Made by a program: the position numbers and the translations under genes. From assembly GCA_017614655.1 (NCBI GenBank), contig JAGABO010000094.1, positions 1-7,985 on the forward strand: a stretch of 7,985 nt of DNA, given 5' to 3'. Under the pieces are notes generated by a model, which worked only from the letters and a program-made list of their open reading frames with translations, was not told where the DNA came from and searched no databases. Positions 1-6,945 of the stretch are shown piece by piece (position 1 is the first letter of the stretch; the number at the start of each line of letters is the position of its first letter). The stretch is from Treponema sp. GTDB lineage: Bacteria > Spirochaetota > Spirochaetia > Treponematales > Treponemataceae.

Positions 1-872
1 GTATTGACTGCAGACTGAAGCCCGCGGTCAATTATATCTGTAGGATAGCCTGCTGTGTCCGTAGAAGTCAGGCCTTCCATGCTCAGAGGAGTTAAGCCCG
101 TAAGATGAATTGATTTTGCATTGTTGCCCGTAACATCGTAAATTTTACTCTCGCCGTATTGTGCATTAGTTCCGCTTGTTTCTGAGGGAATACCCGTAAC
201 AGTTCCCGAAACATATATCGTCCAGTTTACGTTTGTGTTACCGTATTCAATCATTTTAAGTGAAGCCTGATTCAGGGTTTTTAATGCAGTTTCCAGTGAG
301 CGGCCGTCATTTGCATCGTTTCCGTCTGCAGAAATGTAAAGGGTCATTTCGATTTCTTCTATCGGGTCCGGGGGATTATCCGGGTCGTGAGGTTCGGGAG
401 AATCAATTTTTTTAAGTGTTACTTTAAGTTCGTTTAAACCTTCTTTTAAGGTTATTTTATCTGACTGTCCCGTGTACAGAAGCTGTTCCGTGTCTGCGGC
501 TGATGTTTCTGTGAGCGGGCCGTCCGATGTAAGGGGGTCATCTGCAGGAAGATCCATTTTTACGTAAACAGAGACTTCTGCATAAACGGTTTCTCCGACA
601 GGTACGTCTTCAAAAACAGCTTCTACGGGACCTTCCGAAAACCATACGGTCTGTTCGCTGCTGTAAGAGCCTTTAAGTTCTACTATAAGTTTAAATTGAT
701 TTTCGTTGTCTCCGTTTCGTGCACTGTTTACAATTTTCTGAACCGCAGTTGAATCAAGTTTAAGGCATACTGAATTTTTTGTGCCGAAGTCCGTACAGCC
801 TGCTGCAAATAAGAGGCAGAAAAGGGCAGCCGGTTTAAAAAAAAGAAAAAGCTTTCTGAATAATCCCTGCAT
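1..872 (-). CDS. Secreted lipoprotein with beta-helix-like domain, 3' part missing
   Basis: This gene reads leftward from ATG at 872 and stays open to the window edge, giving 290 visible codons. An AAGGAG ribosome site lies at 879-884, six bases before the start. Residues 1-26 form a lipoprotein signal: basic RK at 6-7, a hydrophobic stretch, then the lipobox LFAAGC with Cys26 as the predicted lipidated residue. Residues about 35-155 look like a beta-sandwich, with alternating hydrophobic strands and a VPVGE turn. A Pro/Asp-rich linker follows at about 158-173. From about 178, the pattern YISADGNDANDG, then a TLNQA-like helix, resembles the opening of DUF1565/pectin-lyase-like right-handed beta-helix proteins. 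Such lipoproteins are common in gut treponemes and are usually surface or periplasmic, but the substrate is unknown. The C-terminal repeats lie outside the window. The lipoprotein call is firm; the beta-helix call is moderate. Confidence 0.85.
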   Translation of the reverse strand, partial: MQGLFRKLFLFFKPAALFCLLFAAGCTDFGTKNSVCLKLDSTAVQKIVNSARNGDNENQFKLIVELKGSYSSEQTVWFSEGPVEAVFEDVPVGETVYAEVSVYVKMDLPADDPLTSDGPLTETSAADTEQLLYTGQSDKITLKEGLNELKVTLKKIDSPEPHDPDNPPDPIEEIEMTLYISADGNDANDGRSLETALKTLNQASLKMIEYGNTNVNWTIYVSGTVTGIPSETSGTNAQYGESKIYDVTGNNAKSIHLTGLTPLSMEGLTSTDTAGYPTDIIDRGLQSAVN

Positions 873-912
873 ATTAAACTCCTTCCTCGTATGATAAAAA
901 ACTATCCTTTAA

Positions 913-940
913 ATTATAGTATAGAAAGCACAAAATTCAA
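913..940 (-). promoter_or_regulatory. Sigma-70-type promoter of the lipoprotein gene
   Basis: On the minus strand there is a -35 TTGAAT (935-940), a 16-base spacer and a perfect -10 TATAAT (913-918). Transcription would start near 906, giving a leader of about 34 bases that contains the AAGGAG site. It lies in the 96-base gap after the dus stop, so the lipoprotein gene can be expressed independently of the tatD-dus pair. I see no terminator in that gap, so read-through from dus is also possible. Confidence 0.65.
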
Positions 941-968
941 GGAAGAAGTAAAACAGAAGCTTTGGGTT

Positions 969-1970
969 TTATTTTCTGAATATCTGCATGTAGTCTGTGC
1001 GGGTGACGGCCTGGACGATTTTCTGCCGCAGCTGACCTCCGCCTTCCATGCCCTTACTGTAGGCGCAGAACTTTTTTCTCATCTGAAGACACGCCGATTT
1101 TTCACCGAACTGTTCTATATTAAGATCCAGTTCCCTAAAACCTGCCTGTATGCGCTCTTCAAAGGTTTCGCTTTCGTATTTTCCTTCGGTAAGGAACTGC
1201 TTTGTACGCTTAAACAGAAACGGGTCTCCCATTGCACCGCGGGCAAACATTACGGCATCAACTTTAGTTTCTTCGAGCATCTGTTTTGCGGTTTCAGGAG
1301 TGTTTGCGTCTCCGCTTCCAAAAACGGGGATTCTTCCGGCAATAAAATCAACAAGAGCAGCAAGAGCCTTCCAGTCCGAGTGGCCCGCGTACCCCTGTGC
1401 TTTTGTACGTGCGTGCATGGTGATTGCATCAGCGCCGGCATCTAAGGCAGCCTGAGCACATTCTTTCCAGGTAATATGCTCCGAATCCCATCCGCTTCTG
1501 ATTTTTACCGTCACGGGCACGTTTTTTAAGCCGTGTTCCTTTGTATATAGAAGGGAAGCTTCTTTTACAGCCTTTACTATTGAATAAAGCCGTTCCGGTT
1601 CTTTTGTGAGCATGCTGCCTGCACCGCTTTTGATGATTTTTGGTACCGGACAGCCGCCGTTTATGTCGATTATGTCACAGCCGGTTTTTTCCAGAACAAG
1701 CGGAACTGCCCTGGCCATGACATCTGCATTTCCTCCGAAAATCTGAACTGCATAGTGTTTTTCTGCAGGAGAACGGAGCATAAGGTCTTCTGTTTTTTCT
1801 GAACCGCGCGTTAAGGCTTCGGCACTGACCATTTCTGTGGTACAGAGCGAAGCGCCGCATTCAGTGCATAAAGTGCGGAACGCCCTGTCCGAATAACCGG
1901 CAATGGGCGCAAGAAAGAGGTTTCCGCTAAGCTCTACGTTCCCGATTTTTACGGGGTGGTACAGGTTCAT
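969..1970 (-). CDS. dusB: tRNA-dihydrouridine synthase, DusB-like
   Basis: This is a cytoplasmic flavoenzyme that reduces specific uridines in tRNA to dihydrouridine using FMN and NADPH. The 333-residue length is normal for the family. Motifs appear in order: LAPIAGYSDRAFR (20-32) at the FMN-binding N-terminus; DINGGCP (102-108), with catalytic Cys107; VKIRSGW (155-161), with Lys156; MHARTKAQGYAGHSDW (185-200), with His186; GSGDANTPE (218-226); and FARGAMGDP (242-250), the phosphate-binding end of the barrel. The helical C-terminal domain follows. Several motif residues differ from the usual forms (GGCP for MGCP, GSGD for GNGD), but all the catalytic positions I can identify are kept. The ATG overlaps the tatD stop as ATGA, and no strong ribosome site precedes it, so translation is probably coupled to tatD. 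DusB is the best fit among Dus subfamilies, but the exact tRNA position modified cannot be read from the sequence. Confidence 0.92.
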   Translation of the reverse strand: MNLYHPVKIGNVELSGNLFLAPIAGYSDRAFRTLCTECGASLCTTEMVSAEALTRGSEKTEDLMLRSPAEKHYAVQIFGGNADVMARAVPLVLEKTGCDIIDINGGCPVPKIIKSGAGSMLTKEPERLYSIVKAVKEASLLYTKEHGLKNVPVTVKIRSGWDSEHITWKECAQAALDAGADAITMHARTKAQGYAGHSDWKALAALVDFIAGRIPVFGSGDANTPETAKQMLEETKVDAVMFARGAMGDPFLFKRTKQFLTEGKYESETFEERIQAGFRELDLNIEQFGEKSACLQMRKKFCAYSKGMEGGGQLRQKIVQAVTRTDYMQIFRK

Positions 1971-2749
1971 TCAGGGAGATTAAAGATTTTACAGCTGTTT
2001 TTCCAGAGCTGTTCTGCCAGAGGTTCAAGCTCCATTTCCAGCATGTCTGCAAGGAAGCGTGCCGTAGACGGAAGCATAGCCGGCATTGTACGCTTTTTTT
2101 CACGGAATTCTGCCGGAATCATGAACGGGCTTTCTGTTTCGATAAGCATGCGGTCTACCGGAATATTCAGAACTGTCTCATGAAGGTTGCGTGCATTGCG
2201 GTAAGTGAGGTTTCCTGCAAACGAGAAGTATACGTTCAGTCCTGCATCAAGACACATTGCTGCGTATTTGGCATCTTCGCTGTAGCAGTGGAAAATGGCG
2301 CCTTTTGAAGGAATCCTGTCCTTAAGGATTTCGAAGATGTCTTTTCCTGCCTCGCGGTTGTGGATGATTACCGGAAGGTTGAATTTCTGGGCAAGTTCAA
2401 GCTGGGTAATAAAGAGCTCAATCTGACTGCGTTTGTCGCCGTACTGCTTAAAATAGTCAAGGCCGGTTTCTCCGATTGCAACAACATTCGGAAGGGAAAC
2501 GCTTTCTTCTATTGTTTTAACCCAGTCTTTTCCCGGATTAGTAACTTCTGAAGGGCCGACTCCCACTGCATGATAAATTCCGGGGCGAGACTTAAGGATA
2601 TCATACTCCTTTTTAAAATCATGAAGTGAGTTGTTTATGCTTACAATACGGGTAACTCCAGCCTGTTTTGCCTGCTGAATTACACGAAATTGCTCTATAG
2701 GATCGTCATAAATAAGGCCGACGTGGGCATGAGTATCAAAAAACTGCAT
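1967..2749 (-). CDS. tatD: TatD-family metal-dependent hydrolase (putative DNase)
   Basis: This 260-residue TIM-barrel protein matches the TatD family in length and motif order. Characterised TatD members are divalent-metal 3'-5' exonucleases or endonucleases acting on DNA, and some have been linked to DNA repair. Visible metal-site motifs are DTHAH (5-9, His7 and His9), GETGLDY (93-99, Glu94), IIHNREA (128-134, His130) and HCYS (154-157, His154). The final motif reads ETESPF (204-209). Most family members have ETD[AS]P there, so Glu206 stands where a catalytic or metal-binding Asp is expected. The usual RGK-like segment downstream appears as REKKRTMPA. The ATG at 2749 is preceded by AAAGGA at a normal distance. 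It is the first gene after the leftward promoter and overlaps dus by four bases. Family membership is firm; DNase activity is inferred. Confidence 0.9.
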   Translation of the reverse strand: MQFFDTHAHVGLIYDDPIEQFRVIQQAKQAGVTRIVSINNSLHDFKKEYDILKSRPGIYHAVGVGPSEVTNPGKDWVKTIEESVSLPNVVAIGETGLDYFKQYGDKRSQIELFITQLELAQKFNLPVIIHNREAGKDIFEILKDRIPSKGAIFHCYSEDAKYAAMCLDAGLNVYFSFAGNLTYRNARNLHETVLNIPVDRMLIETESPFMIPAEFREKKRTMPAMLPSTARFLADMLEMELEPLAEQLWKNSCKIFNLPE

Positions 2750-2844
2750 GGCTTTTTCCTTTAAATTGATATAAAACGCTATGAACGGGTATTGTACGCT
2801 AAAGAAGCCTTTTCCTGTTCAAGATTTAGTAATTTTATACCGAT

Positions 2845-2873
2845 AATATACTTGGAATTCTGTATCCTGTCAA
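2845..2873 (-). promoter_or_regulatory. Strong sigma-70-type promoter for tatD-dus
   Basis: On the minus strand there is a perfect -35 TTGACA (2868-2873), a 17-base spacer and a -10 TATATT (2845-2850). The predicted start near 2838 leaves an 88-base or so AT-rich leader before the tatD ATG. I found no clear riboswitch or attenuator hairpin in that leader. The promoter faces away from the M23-bactofilin promoter about 30 bases to its right. Confidence 0.7.
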
Positions 2874-2907
2874 ATTTAAAGTTTACAGAAATTATAGACG
2901 GCTTTGA

Positions 2908-2936
2908 TTGATTTTATATTGCTTGTGTGGTAAAAT
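2908..2936 (+). promoter_or_regulatory. Extended -10 promoter for the M23-bactofilin operon
   Basis: The plus strand carries TTGATT (2908-2913), a 17-base spacer and TAAAAT (2931-2936). The three bases before the -10 are TGG, a TGn extended -10 element. The predicted transcription start is near 2943, about 23 bases before the TTG start codon at 2966 and just before its AGGGAGA ribosome site at 2953-2959. If used, it rules out a translation start at the GTG at 2927, which would lie within the promoter. Confidence 0.6.
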
Positions 2937-2965
2937 ACGGGGTATTATCCACAGGGAGATTTCTT

Positions 2966-3979
2966 TTGGCACGTACTAGGAAATATAGAAAGGCAGATAA
3001 CTCACTCGGTGCACGCGTAAGGAACTTTTTTGCATCTGTTTCTCGCGGAACGGGCCGTTTTTTCGTGCGCATCTTCAAGGTCTTTGACGAAAAGCTCACG
3101 GTAATGATTGTGCCGCATTCCCAGGGAAAGGTTATCAATATCCAGACAAATGTCTTTGCAATGTTCCTTGGAGTTATAGTTGTAAGCGGAATCATCGGAT
3201 CATTCATCTATTTTAATAGAAAGAATCTTACTGCAGCAACGGAAATAAGCCGCCTTCGCGAAGAAAACCGCGAAACTCTTGCCAGCCTTGATGAACTTCG
3301 TGACGAAACAAACAATCTTCTTCCTACGGCAAGGCGCTTCCAGAATTCATTAAGCAAATCACTTTCGATGCTTGGTATAAGCCAGAGCAGCAATGTTCCG
3401 AAAACTACTGCAAAGAATTCAGATTTGTCTTCACTCTTCGATACACAGAACATTACTTCGGGCTCGCTTAAAGAAACTACAGACATTAAGCAGCTTACTT
3501 CATATCTCGAGAATGCGATTCAGCCTGTAGAACAGATCGGAAAAATGCTGGAAAACCAGAATTCGCTTTTTGCGGATATTCCTAACATCTGGCCTGTTAA
3601 AAACGGAATCGGACATATCTCTATGGAATTCGGACAGTGTATTCACCCGATTACGAACCAGTGGTACATTCACAAGGGACTGGACTTTTCTACATGGAGG
3701 TCCGGTGATCCTGTAGTTGCTACTGCAAACGGTCAGGTTGTTACTGTCGGATACAACGACGACTTCGGAAACTACGTCATCATAAAGCACAAGCACGGTA
3801 TTTATACCCGCTATGCACACTTTGCAACAACCCGTGTTCATAAGGGAGATACCGTTACTCAGGGACAGGTAATCGGTACAATCGGAAGTACTGGTGTTGC
3901 AACTGGTCCTCACCTTCATTACGAAGTTCATATCGGTTCTGACGTAGTTGATCCTGCAAAGTATATCAACATAAAGTAA
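2966..3979 (+). CDS. M23-family peptidoglycan endopeptidase, membrane-anchored
   Basis: This is a predicted zinc endopeptidase that cuts peptidoglycan peptide cross-links outside the inner membrane. I place the start at TTG 2966 (337 residues), because AGGGAGA ends seven bases upstream and the likely promoter lies just before it. A GTG at 2927 would add 13 residues but falls in the promoter. Residues 1-62 are basic and probably cytoplasmic. Residues 63-83 form one membrane segment, followed by a heptad-like coiled coil at about 90-118 and a low-complexity linker. The C-terminal M23/LytM domain (about 210-335) keeps the zinc ligands His236 and Asp240 (HKGLD), the active-site His285 (RYAHF), and His316 and His318 (GPHLHYE), so it should be active. 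The bactofilin gene follows after one base, as in other bacteria where bactofilins recruit M23 enzymes to set cell shape. It is MepM/NlpD-like in layout; no specific symbol is warranted. Confidence 0.92.
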   Translation: MARTRKYRKADNSLGARVRNFFASVSRGTGRFFVRIFKVFDEKLTVMIVPHSQGKVINIQTNVFAMFLGVIVVSGIIGSFIYFNRKNLTAATEISRLREENRETLASLDELRDETNNLLPTARRFQNSLSKSLSMLGISQSSNVPKTTAKNSDLSSLFDTQNITSGSLKETTDIKQLTSYLENAIQPVEQIGKMLENQNSLFADIPNIWPVKNGIGHISMEFGQCIHPITNQWYIHKGLDFSTWRSGDPVVATANGQVVTVGYNDDFGNYVIIKHKHGIYTRYAHFATTRVHKGDTVTQGQVIGTIGSTGVATGPHLHYEVHIGSDVVDPAKYINIK

Positions 3980-3980
3980 G

Positions 3981-4394
3981 ATGGCAGTTTTTAACGACGA
4001 CATTTCCATAAACTCATTAATCGGGGTCGGTTCTTCAATCAAGGGTAACATAAAAATAAACGGCTTTACCCGCATAGACGGAGATCTTGACGGCAATATC
4101 GAAACAAGCGGCAAGGTGATTGTCGGAGAAAAAGCCCGTATCCGCGGTAATATTACGGCTCGGGCTGTTACTGTCGGTGGAATAGTAAGGGGCGACATAG
4201 TTGGTTCAGACTGTGTTCATCTTCTTTCTACAAGTGCGGTAATCGGTAATGTTCAGACACACAGACTTATTGCAGACGATAATGTAATACTTCACGGGCA
4301 CTGCATTTCGCTTTCGGATGAAACTTCCTACAAGAATTCGGTTTCTGAATGGCAGAACACGGAAGACATCACTTCTAAATCAATCAGGGTATAG
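3981..4394 (+). CDS. Bactofilin (polymer-forming cytoskeletal protein)
   Basis: This 137-residue protein has the size and pattern of a bactofilin (formerly DUF583). These proteins form a compact right-handed beta-helix that polymerises without nucleotide into membrane-associated filaments. Residues about 14-110 show the expected short repeats with glycine at regular spacing and beta-branched residues between: IKGNIKINGF, IDGDLDGNI, VIVGEKARIRGNI, VTVGGIVRGDI and AVIGNV. The N-terminus is short, and the tail after about 112 is polar and probably disordered. The start ATG lies one base after the peptidase stop and lacks a strong ribosome site, so translation is probably coupled. In Helicobacter, Caulobacter and Leptospira, bactofilins act with peptidoglycan enzymes in cell shape. 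A role in positioning the upstream M23 enzyme is inferred from that precedent and this linkage. Confidence 0.93.
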   Translation: MAVFNDDISINSLIGVGSSIKGNIKINGFTRIDGDLDGNIETSGKVIVGEKARIRGNITARAVTVGGIVRGDIVGSDCVHLLSTSAVIGNVQTHRLIADDNVILHGHCISLSDETSYKNSVSEWQNTEDITSKSIRV

Positions 4395-4396
4395 CG

Positions 4397-4927
4397 ATGG
4401 AAATAGATACCCATTATCTTGCCGCAAGTCAGGCAGCTGCTACTCAGATGGCAGACCTTCAGTCAAAAAAGAATCAGAAGGCAGCCGGTACGGAAAAGAT
4501 AAAGGGCAAATCTTTTTTTTCATCAGTGGAAAAAGCGCACATAGAAAATCAGCTCGTTCAGGAAGGACTTCCGCCGGAAATTGCCGGAATGGATACGGAA
4601 GATGCTGCTGTTTTTCTTAAGGATGCTGCCGATATTGCCGCAGATGAATTAAAGGACACCCCGCTTCCCGAGAACTATACGAACTATAAAAAGAAAGTGT
4701 CGCAGTTTCTTAAGTTCATGGTTAAGAATAACTTTGATGTTACAAGCCGCAACAGGAAGCGCTCCAGAAGCGGAAAGCAGCTTGAACCCCATAAACAGAT
4801 TCAGATTATAAATGAAAAACTTGACGAACTTGCCCAGTGGTTTCTTTCGTCCCATAAGGAGCCTTTTAAAATGCTCAGCAAGCTGGAAGAAATTCAGGGT
4901 TTGATTGTTGATTTAATGGCAGTCTAG
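4397..4927 (+). CDS. YaaR/DUF327-family protein
   Basis: This 176-residue soluble protein has no signal peptide or membrane segment. The first 40 or so residues are polar and Ala/Gln/Lys-rich. The rest is predicted helical and matches the YaaR (DUF327) pattern: SFFSSVEKA near 39-47, a central acidic helix, NYKKKVSQFLKFMVKN (96-111), a basic RNRKRSRSGK patch (118-127) and the C-terminal IINEKLDELAQWFLSS helix (137-152). YaaR has no established biochemical function. It starts two bases after the bactofilin stop. Its position just before ricT supports the family call, because Bacillus subtilis has yaaR and ricT in the same order, with holB between them. The basic patch could bind nucleic acid, but that is speculation. 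It is longer than Bacillus YaaR (about 146 residues) because of the N-terminal extension. Confidence 0.78.
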   Translation: MEIDTHYLAASQAAATQMADLQSKKNQKAAGTEKIKGKSFFSSVEKAHIENQLVQEGLPPEIAGMDTEDAAVFLKDAADIAADELKDTPLPENYTNYKKKVSQFLKFMVKNNFDVTSRNRKRSRSGKQLEPHKQIQIINEKLDELAQWFLSSHKEPFKMLSKLEEIQGLIVDLMAV

Positions 4928-4939
4928 ATTTATTCTATT

Positions 4940-4948
4940 AGGAAGAGG
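4940..4948 (+). promoter_or_regulatory. Strong ribosome binding site of ricT
   Basis: AGGAAGAGG lies six bases before the ATG at 4955, in the 27-base gap after the YaaR-like gene. It is the strongest ribosome site among the internal genes of this operon and fixes the ricT start. It suggests that ricT is translated independently rather than by coupling. Confidence 0.6.
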
Positions 4949-4954
4949 TTTTAA

Positions 4955-5875
4955 ATGTCTGATATTTTTGAACAGGATATAGATTTAGAAAATGAAGATC
5001 TTTCTTCTCTTGAAGATGATAACGTCATAGAAGAAAACGAAGGTGATTTTGTTTTTCCGGAGGTTCTCTATAAGCTTCGTCTTGCGTATTCCTGTGAAGG
5101 AATCTATGCAACAGTACCGGGAAAAATGAAGCTTAACTTTGGTGACTGTGTAATCATTCCTACAAGATACGGTCTGGACCTTGCAAAAAATCTCGGGCGC
5201 TGTAAAAGTCCTGTTGGAATAAAGCCGTCCGATATTGTAGAAGTTGCCCGCATTGCAACAAAAGAAGACTTAAAAAAGGCAGAAGATCTTGTTCAGAAAG
5301 AAAAAGATGCCTTCGTAACTTTTAAGGAGAAGGTTGCCTATCATCATCTGGACATGAAGCTTATTTCGGTTCACTTTCTTGTGGGTGAACAGAAGGCTCT
5401 CTTCTTTTTCTCCAGCGATAACCGTGTAGACTTCAGGGAACTTGTTAAAGACCTTGTTTCTGTATTCAAGATGCGAATCGAACTTCGTCAGATAGGCGTG
5501 CGTGATGAAAGCCGTATAACCGGCGGGCTTGGAGTATGCGGACGTCCTTACTGCTGTCATAGTGTAAGCGACCGTCTTCGTCCTGTAAGCATCCGCATGG
5601 CAAAGGATCAGAACCTAAGCCTTAATTCAATGAAGATAAGCGGCCAGTGCGGAAGACTTCTGTGCTGTCTTAGTTATGAATACGACTGGTATTCAGAAGC
5701 AAGAAAAAGCCTTCCGAATGAAGGGGTACGGCTTTTTTATGACGGGACAAATTTCCGTGTTACAGAAATAAATCCGATTACTTCGATGATAAAAATGTCC
5801 GGAGAGGACGGCCGCCTTTTGGAAGTTAATGCAAAACGTTTTTATAAAGACGGGGGCCATTGGAAAATACGATAA
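4955..5875 (+). CDS. ricT: RicT/YaaT-like PSP1-domain protein
   Basis: This 306-residue cytoplasmic protein matches the PSP1 C-terminal domain family. In Bacillus subtilis, RicT (YaaT) forms a complex with RicA and RicF that binds iron-sulfur clusters and supports RNase Y-dependent mRNA maturation, affecting biofilm formation, competence and sporulation. An acidic N-terminal tail (1-31) precedes the domain core at about 38-300. The diagnostic signature is present: RQIGVRDESRITGGLGVCGR (178-197), then PYCC (198-201), and SGQCGRLLCCLSYE (229-242). This gives six clustered cysteines at 195, 200, 201, 232, 237 and 238, fitting the family's metal-cluster ligands. The start is set by AGGAAGAGG six bases upstream. 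The next gene overlaps its stop as TAATG. Family membership is firm; involvement with RNase Y in this organism depends on RicA and RicF partners, which are not seen here. Confidence 0.92.
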   Translation: MSDIFEQDIDLENEDLSSLEDDNVIEENEGDFVFPEVLYKLRLAYSCEGIYATVPGKMKLNFGDCVIIPTRYGLDLAKNLGRCKSPVGIKPSDIVEVARIATKEDLKKAEDLVQKEKDAFVTFKEKVAYHHLDMKLISVHFLVGEQKALFFFSSDNRVDFRELVKDLVSVFKMRIELRQIGVRDESRITGGLGVCGRPYCCHSVSDRLRPVSIRMAKDQNLSLNSMKISGQCGRLLCCLSYEYDWYSEARKSLPNEGVRLFYDGTNFRVTEINPITSMIKMSGEDGRLLEVNAKRFYKDGGHWKIR

Positions 5876-6936
5876 TGTATACGCGAGAGATTTTAAGTCA
5901 GCCTGGAGCATTTGTAAAAGACAGAAAACCGGTATTCGGTACTTTTGCCGGTCATCCTTCCAGACTCGACATACGCGGTGTTGAACGCGCATATTTTAAT
6001 TTTCCGCTTCCCCTTATCCTTAATAACATAAGGATTAAAAGCCGCCTTTCGTTTTATTTTTCCTGCTGTGAATATATCGGGCAGATTGGTTTTTATGATG
6101 CAAAGGTTTTTGGCTTTGTAGAAGTTGTTTTCTGGAATAAAGAAACGGGACAGAAGTTCGTATACAAGTCTTTTATGGGACCAAGAAAGCGTTTTGTCCC
6201 TCACAGTCTGGAAAAGGCTGCAACTGCATGCTATAAAAAGCGCCGCTACATCCGCATAAGCTATGACAGGAGCAGGAACCGTCTTGCAGTAGTAATGCGC
6301 CTTAAAGGTGACTCTGTTCGTCCTTCGGTAAAGGCAGTCCTTTTTTCTGATTTTGGCGGAACCGCAGAAATAACTTCGGTTCTTCCTTCTCCTACAATGA
6401 GGCGATGTTCTGCAAGATACAATGCGGCTTTCCGTTTAAGGGGAGCAATTACGCTGGAAAGCAGGGACGGTACGGTAAAAAAATCAGAAGAAACGGAAGG
6501 AATTTCTTTCTTTGACATGAACCGCACTTACATGAAGTTCCGTTCTCATGGTAAAATAATAACTGCATTCGGAACTGCGGGCGGAAAGCCTGTTGCGTTC
6601 AGGATTGCAACTATTTCGCAGGATGCCGTCAATGCAGAGAAATACAACGGCAACATAATGTTTTATGACGGGAAGGTAACACCGCTTCCTCCTGTTTTAA
6701 TAACGCATCCCTACGGAATAAATGAAACATGGGTTATTCAGGATACGGAAGGAATGGTAGATTTAACATTTTTACCCGTTTCTGATAACATCAATAAAGT
6801 AAGCATAATGGTACTGCGCACCGTTTACCATACCATCTACGGCAATTTTGAAGGAACCCTTTTGACCTCCGAAGGAACGAAGGTTTCATTTAAGGCTCTT
6901 TCCGGAATTGCACAAAATTATATCATTAGACTGTGA
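5875..6936 (+). CDS. DUF2804-like protein of unknown function
   Basis: This 353-residue protein has no signal peptide or membrane segment and is predicted to be rich in beta strands. I place the start at ATG 5875, which shares one base with the ricT stop (TAATG). TTG at 5860 would add five residues and a 16-base overlap. The N-terminal half, with many aromatic and basic residues, resembles no family I know. The C-terminal half fits DUF2804: a SFFDMNRTYMKFRSHGKI segment (211-228), a GKPVAFRIATISQDAVNAE region (237-255), a strand of type VDLTFLP (295-301) and the ending YGNFEGTLLTSEGTKVSFKALSG (322-344). DUF2804 has no known biochemical role and may be a lipocalin-like beta barrel related to the AttH/CrtC fold, which is a recollection rather than a test. 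Its place behind ricT is the only functional clue. The gene call is firm, the family call moderate. Confidence 0.8.
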   Translation: MYTREILSQPGAFVKDRKPVFGTFAGHPSRLDIRGVERAYFNFPLPLILNNIRIKSRLSFYFSCCEYIGQIGFYDAKVFGFVEVVFWNKETGQKFVYKSFMGPRKRFVPHSLEKAATACYKKRRYIRISYDRSRNRLAVVMRLKGDSVRPSVKAVLFSDFGGTAEITSVLPSPTMRRCSARYNAAFRLRGAITLESRDGTVKKSEETEGISFFDMNRTYMKFRSHGKIITAFGTAGGKPVAFRIATISQDAVNAEKYNGNIMFYDGKVTPLPPVLITHPYGINETWVIQDTEGMVDLTFLPVSDNINKVSIMVLRTVYHTIYGNFEGTLLTSEGTKVSFKALSGIAQNYIIRL

Positions 6937-6945
6937 GAGGTTCCT

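Noticed and set aside
873..968. Possible terminator between dus and the lipoprotein gene
   Set aside because: I looked for a GC-rich hairpin followed by a T-run on the minus strand and found none, so only the promoter is reported.
891..1445. Open frame of 184 codons on the plus strand
   Set aside because: It is mostly antisense to dus, whose motifs are unmistakable, and its first bases overlap the lipoprotein promoter region. No recognisable domain.
2750..2838. Leader of about 88 bases before tatD as a possible riboswitch
   Set aside because: It is AT-rich, with no conserved motif or stable stem I can identify. It is best read as a plain leader.
3500..4198. Long open frame of 232 codons on the minus strand
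   Set aside because: It lies antisense to the well-supported M23 peptidase and bactofilin genes, has a composition unlike a folded protein and no ribosome site was evident. It is a shadow of codon bias.
4901..4936. Possible internal promoter before ricT (TTGATT with TAGATT or TATTCT)
   Set aside because: The -10 matches are weak and the predicted transcript start would fall almost on the ricT ribosome site. AT-rich chance similarity is more likely.
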